Shown here in pieces: positions 9,349 to 20,463 of a DNA stretch of 50,994 nt; position 1 is the stretch's first letter; every line of letters begins with the position of its first letter. The DNA is taken from NCBI GenBank assembly GCA_023554335.1, contig JAMJQR010000113.1, forward strand, positions 1 to 50,994, read 5' to 3'. Position numbers and translations under genes: made by a program. This DNA is from Candidatus Benthicola marisminoris. GTDB lineage: Bacteria > Gemmatimonadota > Gemmatimonadetes > Palauibacterales > Palauibacteraceae. The notes beneath the pieces were generated by a model that saw only the letters and a program-made list of their open reading frames with translations, did no database searches and was not told the origin of the DNA.

Positions 9349-9392
9349 CTCCTTCGGTCTGAGTCGGCCACGGGCATGTCCCGCGGCAGGAG
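9349..9392 (-). promoter_or_regulatory. Candidate rpsF leader structure sequestering the Shine-Dalgarno
   Basis: Minus-strand CTCCT...AGGAG pairing that includes the SD, enclosing a CCGCGGG-ACATG-CCCGTGG hairpin (one G-U). Confidence 0.4.
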
Positions 9393-9419
9393 ATTCTGTT
9401 CTCCGTCATTGACTTGACA

Positions 9420-9447
9420 GGCCGCGCGTCCAAAGGGTTACGCGGCC
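9420..9447. terminator. GC-rich inverted repeat between hppA and rpsF
   Basis: GGCCGCG N14 CGCGGCC perfect 7-bp arms; no T-tract. Confidence 0.35.
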
Positions 9448-9494
9448 CGCCAAGCTACTGAACGGGTCGCGGCAATTCAAGCCGCATTCAATCC

Positions 9495-11618
<2,124 letters not shown>

Positions 11619-11648
11619 GAGAAGCCTCTCTTGTATTCCGTTACTGGT

Positions 11649-12230
11649 TTACCGCCCGCCCTGACCGCTGTTGAAGGCGTTCATGGCGTTCTCCACGCCC
11701 TCTTCGATCCAAGCTTCGACCGCGAGGGCCATCCTCGAGAACTGCTCGAGAATCGCTTCTTCTTCCTTCGCTGAGGGGGACGCGAGCACCCAGTCCGTGA
11801 GCGCGACCTCGCGATCTCCCGGCGCGCCGACGCCGATCCTCAGGCGAGGATACTCCCGGCTCTGCAGGCAATCCTCGACTGACAGCAGTCCCTTGTGACC
11901 ACCGCCAGAGCCCCGACCGCGCAGCCGGAACCGGCCCGGTGGAAGGGCCGTATCGTCCACGACCACGAGTAGGTCGTCCTCCGGTCGAAAATCCGTCGCG
12001 GCCAGGTACTTCGCGAGCACCCGGCCGCTTCGGTTCATATACGTCAGGGGCTTCACGATCCGGACGGACTCGTCGCCGACCCGGCCGCCGGTGGAGGCTT
12101 CCGGGCCCTCCCGGCGAAAAGGCGGAAGAGACCAGCGTCTGCCCAGGTGATCGGCGAGCCACCAGCCGGCGTTGTGTCTCGTGTCCCGGTATCGATCCCC
12201 CGGGTTGCCGAGGGCCAGGATCAGCTTCAT
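11649..12230 (-). CDS. pth: Peptidyl-tRNA hydrolase
   Basis: MKLILALGNPGDRYRDTRHNAGWWLADHLG...KPLTYMNRSGRVL...VVVDDTALPPGRFRLRGRGSGGGHKGL. Confidence 0.96.
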   Translation of the reverse strand: MKLILALGNPGDRYRDTRHNAGWWLADHLGRRWSLPPFRREGPEASTGGRVGDESVRIVKPLTYMNRSGRVLAKYLAATDFRPEDDLLVVVDDTALPPGRFRLRGRGSGGGHKGLLSVEDCLQSREYPRLRIGVGAPGDREVALTDWVLASPSAKEEEAILEQFSRMALAVEAWIEEGVENAMNAFNSGQGGR

Positions 12231-12248
12231 CCGCCCGTGCTGACCGGA

Positions 12249-12914
12249 CTACTCGTCCTCCGGCTCCTCGTCGTCGCCGCGGGCCGTGATCACCTCCGGC
12301 TCGACCTCGCCCTCGAGCTCGGAGATCTCCTCGCCCTCTTCCTCGACCTCTTCCACGACACGCGGCGCCACCACGGTGCAGACCGTGAGGCTCTCGTCCT
12401 CGAGCAGGAATACGTCGCCCGTGTCGATCTCCGAGATGTGAAGGGAGTCTCCGATCTCCATCTCCGAGATGTCCACCTCGAACCCGGTGGGAATCTCCCG
12501 GGGCAGGCACTCGACCTCTAGCTCGTACCGGATGACCTGAAGGGTCCCACCGTTCCTCACACCGATCGGAGTGCCCTCGAGGCGAACCGGAACCGCGACC
12601 TTGATCTTCTCGCCGGCTGTGATCTCGAAGAAGTCGACATGCAGGATGGCGGAACGGTACGGGTGCCTCTGGATCTCACGAATCAGCACCGCCTTCGGCT
12701 GGTCGTCCCCGATCTTGAGGTCGATCAGCGTGTTCTCGGTCGAGATCTTGCTGATCAGGGCCTTGAACTGCAGCTCGTCCGCCTGGACCGCCGTCGACTC
12801 GGCTCCATGACCGTAGACGTTGCCCGGGATCTTGCCGGCCGCGCGGATCCTGCGCGCCGCCCCTTTCCCCGTCTCGCTTCTCGTCTCGACCTCTAATGTC
12901 ACCAGCTCAGTCAT
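12249..12914 (-). CDS. rplY: 50S ribosomal protein L25/general stress protein Ctc
   Basis: LEVETRSETGKGAARRIRAAGKIPGNVYGHG...HVDFFEITAGEKIKVAVPVRLEGTPIGVRNGGTLQ. Confidence 0.94.
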   Translation of the reverse strand: MTELVTLEVETRSETGKGAARRIRAAGKIPGNVYGHGAESTAVQADELQFKALISKISTENTLIDLKIGDDQPKAVLIREIQRHPYRSAILHVDFFEITAGEKIKVAVPVRLEGTPIGVRNGGTLQVIRYELEVECLPREIPTGFEVDISEMEIGDSLHISEIDTGDVFLLEDESLTVCTVVAPRVVEEVEEEGEEISELEGEVEPEVITARGDDEEPEDE

Positions 12915-12963
12915 CTTTAATCCTCGTCCGCCGTCCCGCAGGGTCCGGCTTCATGGTCCATGC

Positions 12964-13923
12964 TCATGTGAACAGCTTGCTCACGGAACGATTGTAGTGC
13001 GTGCTCTCGATGGCCCTGGCCAGGAGGCTGGCAACCGAGACGGTCGTTAGATTTCGGAGGCTGAGCCTCTTCTCCTCGGGCACGGCGATGGTATCCGTTA
13101 CCGCCAGCTCCACCAGGTCGGCCCCGTTCAGACGTTCGACCGCCGGGCCCGAAAGGAGCGCGTGCGTCGCGATCGCGTAGACCTCGCTGGCCCCGCGCTC
13201 GCGGAGCGCAACGGCCGCGTTGGCCATGGTACCTGCCGTGTCCACCATGTCGTCGGAGATGATGCACCGCATCCCGTCCACGTCTCCGACCACGTTCAAC
13301 ACCTCGGCCTCGTTGGGTTCCGGACGCCGTTTGTCCATGATCGCGAGGCCTGCCCCGAGACGTTTCGCGTAGCCCCGGGCCATCTTCGCCGCGCCCACAT
13401 CCGTAGCCACGACCACCAGGTCGTCCTTGCTCATGCTCTCGTAGTGGCTCATGAACACAGGCGCCGCGTACAGGTGGTCCACCGGTATGTCGAAAAACCC
13501 CTGCAACTGGTGCTGGTGGAAGTCGATCGTGATCAGCCGGTCCGCTCCGGCGGCCACGATCAGGTTCGCCATTAACTTGCCCGCAATCGACACGCGCGGC
13601 TGGTCCTTCCGATCCTGACGGGCGTAGCCGAAGTATGGTACCACGGCCGTCACCCGGGCCGCCGAGGCGCGCCGGGCCGCGTCGATCAGGAGCAGTAGCT
13701 CCAGTATGTTTTCCGCTGGCGGGTTCGTGGACTGAATCACGAACACGTCCCGCCCGCGTACGTTCTCATCGATCCGGACGAAGATCTCTCCGTCCGCGAA
13801 CCGCTTGATCGTCACCTCGCACAGCGGCTGGCCAAGCTCCTCGGCGATGTTCGCCGCGAGGGCCGGGTTTGCCGTGCCCGTGAGCACCATCATCGGAGTG
13901 CCGGTCGCTGACAGCTCCATCAT
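12964..13923 (-). CDS. prs: Ribose-phosphate pyrophosphokinase
   Basis: LTGTANPALAANIAEELG...FADGEIFVRIDENVRGRDVFVIQST...VVPYFGYARQDRKDQPRVSI...DDMVDTAGT. Confidence 0.97.
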   Translation of the reverse strand: MMELSATGTPMMVLTGTANPALAANIAEELGQPLCEVTIKRFADGEIFVRIDENVRGRDVFVIQSTNPPAENILELLLLIDAARRASAARVTAVVPYFGYARQDRKDQPRVSIAGKLMANLIVAAGADRLITIDFHQHQLQGFFDIPVDHLYAAPVFMSHYESMSKDDLVVVATDVGAAKMARGYAKRLGAGLAIMDKRRPEPNEAEVLNVVGDVDGMRCIISDDMVDTAGTMANAAVALRERGASEVYAIATHALLSGPAVERLNGADLVELAVTDTIAVPEEKRLSLRNLTTVSVASLLARAIESTHYNRSVSKLFT

Positions 13924-14028
13924 GTCCGCCCCGCTCCAAAGGCTGCGTCGTTCACGCGTCCCGAAAACAGCCGCGTATGTTACATGCCATGCCGGGAATC
14001 GTCAACCGGATCGCGGCCATCCGACGTC

Positions 14029-15108
14029 TCAGCCAGCCATCGGCTCCAAGGGCTTCTGGTACTGCAGCTGCGTCGGATACGCGAACTCCACTCCGGCGGT
14101 CGTCAGTCGCCTCATCAGCGCCAGGTTTACGCGCTGCTGCACGTCCATGAAGACCTCGTAGTCGGGAACGGTCAGGTGGTACACGGTCTCGAACTCGAGC
14201 GCCCACTCGCCGAGGGTCTTCAGGTGGCAGCGTGCAAATCGGGCCCACTCCTCCGCCTCGACGATCTCCCTTACCCAGGTCGGAATCTTCTCGACGACTG
14301 CCGGATCGGTCTCGTAGACGATGCGGAGCGTGAACGAGGCCCGTCGTTCCTCCATTCGACCGTAGTTGCGGATCCTGCTATTCAAGAGGTCACTGTTCGA
14401 GAAGACGAGCTGCTCTCCCGATATGCTGCGGAGCTGGGTGCTTTTCAGGCCGATGGATTCCACCGTGCCGCCTAAGCTGTCGACTTGCAGGTAGTCCCCC
14501 ACGAGGAACGGCTTGTCGAAGATGATGGACAGGGATGCGAACAGGTCGGAAAGAATGTTCTGCACCGCCAGCGCGATCGCGATTCCGCCGATGCCGAGAC
14601 CCGTGATCAGGGCCGTCACGTTCACGCCCCACACCTGCAGGACGAACACGAAGACCAGGAACCAGATCGTACCCGTGCCCAGCAAGCGGATGAGGTTGAA
14701 CGACGACGCGACCTCCGGGTCGTCCGGGTAGCGGTGATCCCGAGCATAGAGCAGAAGGCTTCGGTAGCCGGCCACGAGCCAGAGGCACAGCTGAAGAAGC
14801 AAAGCCGTAAACAGGACCTGATCGAAGATCTGCTCGACGCCGGACGCAAGTCGCACGTAGCGGGCGCCGGCCCAGACTCCGACCGCCACGTAGAAGAAAC
14901 CCCGTGTCGCCCCCGCTGCAGCTACCAGCGAGTCATCCAGATATGTGCTCGTAGATCGGGCAAGGCTCGTCGCCCGGCGGATCAAAATGGGTACCAGAAA
15001 ACGGAGAAGCAGTGCGGTACCCAGGAAGATCGCGACCCCCGCGAGCCACGTTTCGACTGAGTTGCCCCAGACGATCTCGGACAGGAAATCCATGAACTCC
15101 ACTCCCAT
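14029..15108 (-). CDS. MscS-family mechanosensitive ion channel
   Basis: GLGIGGIAIALAVQNILSDLFASLSIIFDKPFLVGDYLQVDSLGGTVESIGLKSTQLRSISGEQLVFSNSDLLNSRIRNYGRMEERR. Confidence 0.9.
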   Translation of the reverse strand: MGVEFMDFLSEIVWGNSVETWLAGVAIFLGTALLLRFLVPILIRRATSLARSTSTYLDDSLVAAAGATRGFFYVAVGVWAGARYVRLASGVEQIFDQVLFTALLLQLCLWLVAGYRSLLLYARDHRYPDDPEVASSFNLIRLLGTGTIWFLVFVFVLQVWGVNVTALITGLGIGGIAIALAVQNILSDLFASLSIIFDKPFLVGDYLQVDSLGGTVESIGLKSTQLRSISGEQLVFSNSDLLNSRIRNYGRMEERRASFTLRIVYETDPAVVEKIPTWVREIVEAEEWARFARCHLKTLGEWALEFETVYHLTVPDYEVFMDVQQRVNLALMRRLTTAGVEFAYPTQLQYQKPLEPMAG

Positions 15109-15232
15109 GTCGAACTCTGGCCATCAGCGAGCCGCTCGTCTAGCAGCCGCGCGCAATCTCACTCCCTTGAGCCTGGCCGCAAGCGCCCCGGTCCCCTTGT
15201 AGCGACACCCGGCCACGATCTATTGTCGTGCC

Positions 15233-16759
15233 ATGAACAAGGACCCCGCCCGAAAGGCTCCGAACCGACCCGTGGGTCCGGGTGCTGACTCAGCCCTGGA
15301 CCTCGAGGTCCTGATCCGGTCGCGGTACCCCGTGGTGGCGGTAGACACGTTGGAGGAGGAGCGGCTCTCGGAGCTTCTCGATCGTGTGGCTCAGCGCCTC
15401 GACGTCCCCCTATACACGTGGAGCCGAACCCGGGGCCTGGTACGGGAGGGCATGAGCCAGGCGACCTACGACACGGCCGATCCAATGAAGATGCTCGCCC
15501 ACCTGCAGGCGGCAGGAGCTCCGGGCGTGTACCTGCTGGCCGACTTTCACCCCTACCTCGAAGACTCCGTGATCGTGAGGAAGCTCCGCGAGGTGCTTCC
15601 GGGTTTCGTCGACGATCGGCGGGCGCTCGTGCTCTCGGGTCACGGCGTGACGCTGCCACCGGAGATCGGCACCCAGGGCGTTCCCTATCGCCTGAACCTT
15701 CCGGACCTCGAACAGATTCGGCTCGAGCTGCGAGAGGTAGTGCGCCAGGCCGCCCGGGAGGAAGGGGTACAGATCGAGATCGGCCAGGCCGAGGCGGAGG
15801 AGATCGCCCGCGAGCTGCAGGGACTCACGAGGGACGAGATCCGCCGCACGATCAGAAGGGCCATGGTCGTCGACGGGCGCCTCTCGGCTGGCGATGTCGA
15901 TCTCATACGGGCTGCCCGGCGAGAGAGCCTGGGTCGCAAGGGAGTCCTCGAATTCGTTCCGATCACCGACCCGGAGCCGGTCGGAGGGATGGATTCACTT
16001 CGGGAGTGGCTGTCGAAGCGTCGTGACGCACTTGGCGAGGCCGCCCGAGAGTTCGGGCTGGAGCCGCCGCGTGGGGTCCTTCTGATGGGCGTTCAGGGCT
16101 GCGGCAAGAGCCTGATGGCCAGGAACATCGCAGCGGAATGGGATCTTCCGCTGGTGCGCCTGGATCCGTCAGCGCTGTACGACAAGTTCGTGGGAGAGAC
16201 GGAGAAGAACCTCAGGCAGTCACTGGACACGGCCGATGCCATGTCGCCCGTGGTGCTGTGGATCGACGAGATCGAGAAAGGATTCGCTCGGGACGGAGGC
16301 GAAGCCGACGGCGGCGTGAGCGGTCGGCTGCTGGGGACGTTCCTCACCTGGCTTCAGGAGAGGGACAGCCGCGTGTTCGTCGTGGCGACGGCGAACGACG
16401 TCGAGCGCCTCCCGCCGGAGCTGCTGCGCAAAGGTCGCTTCGACGAGGTGTTCTTCGTGGATCTGCCGGCTGCCGAGGAGCGGCGCGTGATCTTCGCGCT
16501 GCACCTCGCGCGCAGGAGCAGGGATCCCGACGCATTCGACCTCGCGGCCCTGGCCGAGCGGTCGGAAGGCTTTTCCGGCAGCGAGATCGAGCAGGCGGTC
16601 GTGGCAGGTCTGTACACGGCTTTCGCTCGCAAGACGGACCTGGACCAGGACATTCTGGTTGAGGAGGTCCAGGCGGCGGTGCCGCTCTCGGTCACGCTCT
16701 CGGAGAGGGTCCAGGCGCTGCGGGCATGGGCGCAGGGCCGCGCCGTCCCTGCCGCGTGA
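15233..16759 (+). CDS. AAA-family ATPase (Ycf46-like)
   Basis: GVLLMGVQGCGKSLMARNIAAEWDLPLVRLD, VVLWIDEIEKGFA, second region of homology VFVVATANDVERLPPELLRKGRFDEVFFVDLP; N-terminal nonstandard domain. Confidence 0.85.
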   Translation: MNKDPARKAPNRPVGPGADSALDLEVLIRSRYPVVAVDTLEEERLSELLDRVAQRLDVPLYTWSRTRGLVREGMSQATYDTADPMKMLAHLQAAGAPGVYLLADFHPYLEDSVIVRKLREVLPGFVDDRRALVLSGHGVTLPPEIGTQGVPYRLNLPDLEQIRLELREVVRQAAREEGVQIEIGQAEAEEIARELQGLTRDEIRRTIRRAMVVDGRLSAGDVDLIRAARRESLGRKGVLEFVPITDPEPVGGMDSLREWLSKRRDALGEAAREFGLEPPRGVLLMGVQGCGKSLMARNIAAEWDLPLVRLDPSALYDKFVGETEKNLRQSLDTADAMSPVVLWIDEIEKGFARDGGEADGGVSGRLLGTFLTWLQERDSRVFVVATANDVERLPPELLRKGRFDEVFFVDLPAAEERRVIFALHLARRSRDPDAFDLAALAERSEGFSGSEIEQAVVAGLYTAFARKTDLDQDILVEEVQAAVPLSVTLSERVQALRAWAQGRAVPAA

Positions 16760-17730
16760 GGCGCCCGGGACAGGCCGGTACAGGGTCCGGCGGCCGGGTT
16801 CACACGTTCGCGGGAGGCGAGCTCGACCGCGCCGCCCATCTGCGCACCGACGAGTCCCGCATCCGCGACCTGCACGATTCGCCCCAGTCCCGATACCTGG
16901 CCTTTCGAGCCCTCGACCCCCTCGTCTCCTTCGACACGACGGCGCGGCTGGTCTGGCTGCCCAGGGCCGCCCTGGACGGTTTGGTCGACATCGGGGCCGA
17001 CGCACTGTTCCTCGGCCTCGGCCGGGACGGGGCCAGGTTCGCCGTCCCCGTTCCCGACACCGTCGGCCCTGAAGAACTGGGACCGGATGAATCCGAATTC
17101 GTGGGCGTCCGCGAAGTCGCGCCCCTGGTGGAACCGCAGGACGCATCCATCCTGGCACTCGGGCGCTCGCTGTCGATCTGGCACGCGGAGCATGGCTTCT
17201 GCCCGCGCTGCGGTCACGCCACGTCGATTGCGGAGGCCGGCCACGCGAGGGCATGTTCGGCCGAGAGCTGTGGGAAGAGCCAGTTTCCGCGGACCGATCC
17301 GGTGGTGATCATGCTCATACATCGGGGCGGTCGCTGCCTTCTGGGGCGATCCGTCCGCGCCGTGCCCTACCCGCCCGGCCTGCATTCCTGCCTGGCCGGC
17401 TACGTGGAGCCCGGGGAGTCGATCGAGGAGGCCGTGCGGCGCGAAACCTGGGAGGAAGCGGGACTCCGCGTGTCAGAGGTGCGCTACCATTCATCGCAGC
17501 CCTGGCCGTTCCCGTCTACTTTGATGATCGGTTGTTTCGCGGAAGCGCTGGGTGGAGAGCCGCGCATCGACCCGGCTGAGTTGGAGTGCGTGCGCTGGTT
17601 CGACCGCGAGGAACTCCGAACGGCAGTCGAACGTTGGGAGGAGGCAGACGCCCTCCGACTGCCTCCGCCCATCACGATCGCGCATCAATTGGCCCGGGCC
17701 TGGCTGGAGGATGAAGAGCCCGCAGCTTGA
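16756..17730 (+). CDS. nudC: NAD(+) diphosphatase / RNA deNADding Nudix enzyme NudC-like
   Basis: Zinc ribbon CPRCG...CSAESC, Nudix box GYVEPGESIEEAVRRETWEEAGL, SQPWPFPSTLM motif; GTG start overlaps the AAA stop (GTGA). Confidence 0.92.
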   Translation: MRRPGQAGTGSGGRVHTFAGGELDRAAHLRTDESRIRDLHDSPQSRYLAFRALDPLVSFDTTARLVWLPRAALDGLVDIGADALFLGLGRDGARFAVPVPDTVGPEELGPDESEFVGVREVAPLVEPQDASILALGRSLSIWHAEHGFCPRCGHATSIAEAGHARACSAESCGKSQFPRTDPVVIMLIHRGGRCLLGRSVRAVPYPPGLHSCLAGYVEPGESIEEAVRRETWEEAGLRVSEVRYHSSQPWPFPSTLMIGCFAEALGGEPRIDPAELECVRWFDREELRTAVERWEEADALRLPPPITIAHQLARAWLEDEEPAA

Positions 17731-19412
17731 ACGCCAAACGCAGAACTGCCACGCGCATGCAAGATCGAGTCGTAGCCCCACACGCCACCACCCCGGCTCT
17801 GCCGACGCCCACCGACGGCGGCATGGGCTTCATGCCCTCCGACATCCTGGAGCAGACGTGCAAGCGGGTGGGTGTCGCATCGCTGGTGTTCGCGGCCATC
17901 TGGGCCTGGGTACTGGCGATGGTGCACCTGGCGTGGCGGCCGTTCGGCCCGCTGCCTCCCCAGGCCGAGCTGTGGTCCGGGTTCGGAACTCCGATCGCCG
18001 TCATCGGCCTCGTGATCTCCCTCGGCATGGTCTTCGTGGCCGGGAAGCTGCATCACGAGCCGGAGAAGCTGCTCGACGTCGGGCTGGGGTTCGAGGTCGT
18101 GACGGCGTCGCTGGTGGCGGCCATCAACTGGTGGATGGCCGTACCTATGGGTATGGGCGTCTCGTGGATCTGCGTGATCATCATCTTCTATCCCGCGATC
18201 GTGCCCGCCGGCATGCGCAAGATCCTGCTGGCGTCCCTGATCGCGGCCTCGATGGATCCGCTGTGGTACTGGATCGGTACGCTGCGGGGCGTCGAGTACC
18301 AGCTCAGCCAGTACGAGCTGCTGTGGGCTTTCGTCCCCAACTACGTGTGCGCGTTCCTGGCCGTGGTGCCGGCCAAGGTGATCCGGGGGCTGGGACGCCG
18401 GGTCTCGAGGGCCCGGGAGCTGGGGGCCTACAAGGTCGGAGAGCTCCTCGGACAGGGAGGAATGGGTGATGTCTACCGGGCAACCCATCGCCTGCTCGCT
18501 CGGCCCGCGGCCATCAAGTTGATCCGGCCCGAGGCGCTCGGCGAGTCCGAGACCTCGCGAGCCGTCGTGGTCGAGCGATTCCGCCGAGAGGCCCGCGCCG
18601 CGGCTAATCTCAGGTCACCGCACACGATCGAGCTCTATGACTTCGGCGTGAGCGATGATGGCAACCTCTACTACGTCATGGAGCTGCTGGAGGGACTCAA
18701 TCTGCAGGACCTGGTGCGCCGCTTCGGCCCGCTTCCGCCGGCACGGGCGATTCACCTGCTCAAGCAGGCCTGCCTGTCGCTCGGGGAAGCCCACGACCGC
18801 GGGCTCGTGCACCGGGACATCAAGCCTTCGAATCTGGTCGCCTGCCGGTTGGGTCTGGCCGTGGACTTCGTCAAGGTCCTCGATTTCGGGCTGGTGAAGA
18901 TGGCCGCCGAACAGGGAGCAGATCAGCCGTACCTGACCTCACCGAACGTCACCACCGGGACCCCGGCGTTCATGCCGCCCGAGGTCGCCCTCGGTAGTCA
19001 GCCCGTAGATGGCCGGGCGGATCTCTATGCACTCGGCTGCGTGGCCTACTGGCTGCTCACCGGGCGCACGCCGTTCGAGGCACCCACGCCGGTCGCCATG
19101 CTGATGAAGCACGTTCAGGAGAGTCCCAAGCCACCTTCCGAGGTGTCCGAGATCGAGATCCCCGAGTGCCTGGACGCGATCGTTCTCGACCTGCTGGCCA
19201 AGGATCCTGAGAACCGGCCAGCGACCGCTGGGGAGGTCTACCGTCGCCTGGCCGACTGCCCCGCACCGGACCCGTGGGACCGGGACCGGGCGGTCAGCTG
19301 GTGGAGCCTGCACCTTCCCGAGGCGGAGCCCCCGTCGAGTACGGAGGAGGATCCGTCGAGTGCGGCAGGTCATGAGACGGTGCTTTACGTCGAGGATCGG
19401 TCGAGGCCGTAG
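17727..19412 (+). CDS. Hanks-type Ser/Thr protein kinase with N-terminal multi-TM domain
   Basis: Glycine loop LGQGGMGDVY, HRDIKPSNL, DFGLVKM, GTPAFMPPE; several hydrophobic segments precede the kinase domain; TTG start overlaps the nudC stop (TTGA). Confidence 0.9.
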   Translation: MNAKRRTATRMQDRVVAPHATTPALPTPTDGGMGFMPSDILEQTCKRVGVASLVFAAIWAWVLAMVHLAWRPFGPLPPQAELWSGFGTPIAVIGLVISLGMVFVAGKLHHEPEKLLDVGLGFEVVTASLVAAINWWMAVPMGMGVSWICVIIIFYPAIVPAGMRKILLASLIAASMDPLWYWIGTLRGVEYQLSQYELLWAFVPNYVCAFLAVVPAKVIRGLGRRVSRARELGAYKVGELLGQGGMGDVYRATHRLLARPAAIKLIRPEALGESETSRAVVVERFRREARAAANLRSPHTIELYDFGVSDDGNLYYVMELLEGLNLQDLVRRFGPLPPARAIHLLKQACLSLGEAHDRGLVHRDIKPSNLVACRLGLAVDFVKVLDFGLVKMAAEQGADQPYLTSPNVTTGTPAFMPPEVALGSQPVDGRADLYALGCVAYWLLTGRTPFEAPTPVAMLMKHVQESPKPPSEVSEIEIPECLDAIVLDLLAKDPENRPATAGEVYRRLADCPAPDPWDRDRAVSWWSLHLPEAEPPSSTEEDPSSAAGHETVLYVEDRSRP

Positions 19413-19419
19413 CGGCGGA

Positions 19420-19490
19420 TTGGCCCTCCAGGATTCGAACCTGGATTACCGGCTCCAAAGGCCGGGGTCTTGCCATTAGACGAAGGGCCA
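19420..19490 (-). tRNA. tRNA-Gln (anticodon TTG)
   Basis: Reverse strand TGGCCCTTCGTCTAATGGCAAGACCCCGGCCTTTGGAGCCGGTAATCCAGGTTCGAATCCTGGAGGGCCA; 7-bp acceptor stem, CCGGC/GCCGG anticodon stem, loop CTTTGGA, GGTTCGAATCC T-arm. Confidence 0.94.
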
Positions 19491-19572
19491 GCGCGTACAG
19501 CATCCCAAACCGGATAATCGACCGGGTCCGCGGGAGCGTCAAGCCGGCGGCCCTGGCCTCGCCGGGTGACGG

Positions 19573-20463
19573 TCAGCCCAGGGTGTGCGTCGAGATCGTC
19601 CGAGTCCCTCCTGCCTCGAGACAGGCCCGCTCCGCCGCATCCCGGGCGGAATCATCGTCGAACAGGCCCGCCACGCACGACCCGCTTCCGCACAGAAACG
19701 CGTGCCTGGCCCCCAGGCCGGCCAGGTCGTCGCGAAGGCGCCTGAGCTCCGGGTGCCGGCGGAATACCGGGGGCTCGAGATCATTGACGCCGATGGATCC
19801 TCGAGCGGCCCCGTCCAGCAGGTCCGACGGGGGCGGGAGAATCGCCGGTCCCGGCGGTGACCCCAGGCCTGCCGCCCGGTCCTCCGCGAGCCAGCCGTAC
19901 GCGTCGCCGGCCGCGATGGGATCGCCGGGTACCAGGATGAGCACCGGACGAGGCGCCGTCGGATCTATCGGAAGGAGACGACGCCCTCGCCCCCATGCCA
20001 GAGCGACCGGCGAGGGACACAATCCGAACGGCACGTCGGACCCGAGCTCGCCCGCGATACCTTCCAGCTCGAGTTCCCCTACCGGGTAGCCGCACAATCG
20101 GTTCAGGCCGCTGAGAACCGCCGCGGCGTCCGCGCTTCCTCCGCCGAGCCCCGCGCCAGCCGGGATGCGCTTCTCAAGGCGGATGTGAACGCCGGGATCC
20201 GGCAAGTGCCGGCCGAGCGCCTCCGCTGCCTGCCAGCAGAGGTTGGACTCGTCCGCGGGGACGGTGGCGTCTCCGACGACCTCAAGGCGGATCTCCCCGG
20301 GGATACGGGTGAGCGTCACCTCGTCAGACAGTCGCAGCCGCTGCAGAAGGGTCTCGATCGAGTGATAGCCGCTCTCTTCCCGCGCCAGTACGTGGAGCCA
20401 CAGGTTCAGCTTCGCGTGAGCCTGGAGTCGGAGCGTGGCTTCCGAGCCGGCCTCACTCGTCAT
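19573..20463 (-). CDS. ispE: 4-diphosphocytidyl-2-C-methyl-D-erythritol kinase
   Basis: AHAKLNLWLHVLAREESGYHSIETLLQRL...RIPAGAGLGGGSADAAAVL...LGSDVPFGL. Confidence 0.95.
   Translation of the reverse strand: MTSEAGSEATLRLQAHAKLNLWLHVLAREESGYHSIETLLQRLRLSDEVTLTRIPGEIRLEVVGDATVPADESNLCWQAAEALGRHLPDPGVHIRLEKRIPAGAGLGGGSADAAAVLSGLNRLCGYPVGELELEGIAGELGSDVPFGLCPSPVALAWGRGRRLLPIDPTAPRPVLILVPGDPIAAGDAYGWLAEDRAAGLGSPPGPAILPPPSDLLDGAARGSIGVNDLEPPVFRRHPELRRLRDDLAGLGARHAFLCGSGSCVAGLFDDDSARDAAERACLEAGGTRTISTHTLG

Noticed and set aside
8091-9362. 423-aa plus-strand ORF opposite rpsR/rpsF
   Set aside because: Its hydrophobic Val-rich stretch is the antisense of the acidic S6 tail codons, not a membrane protein.
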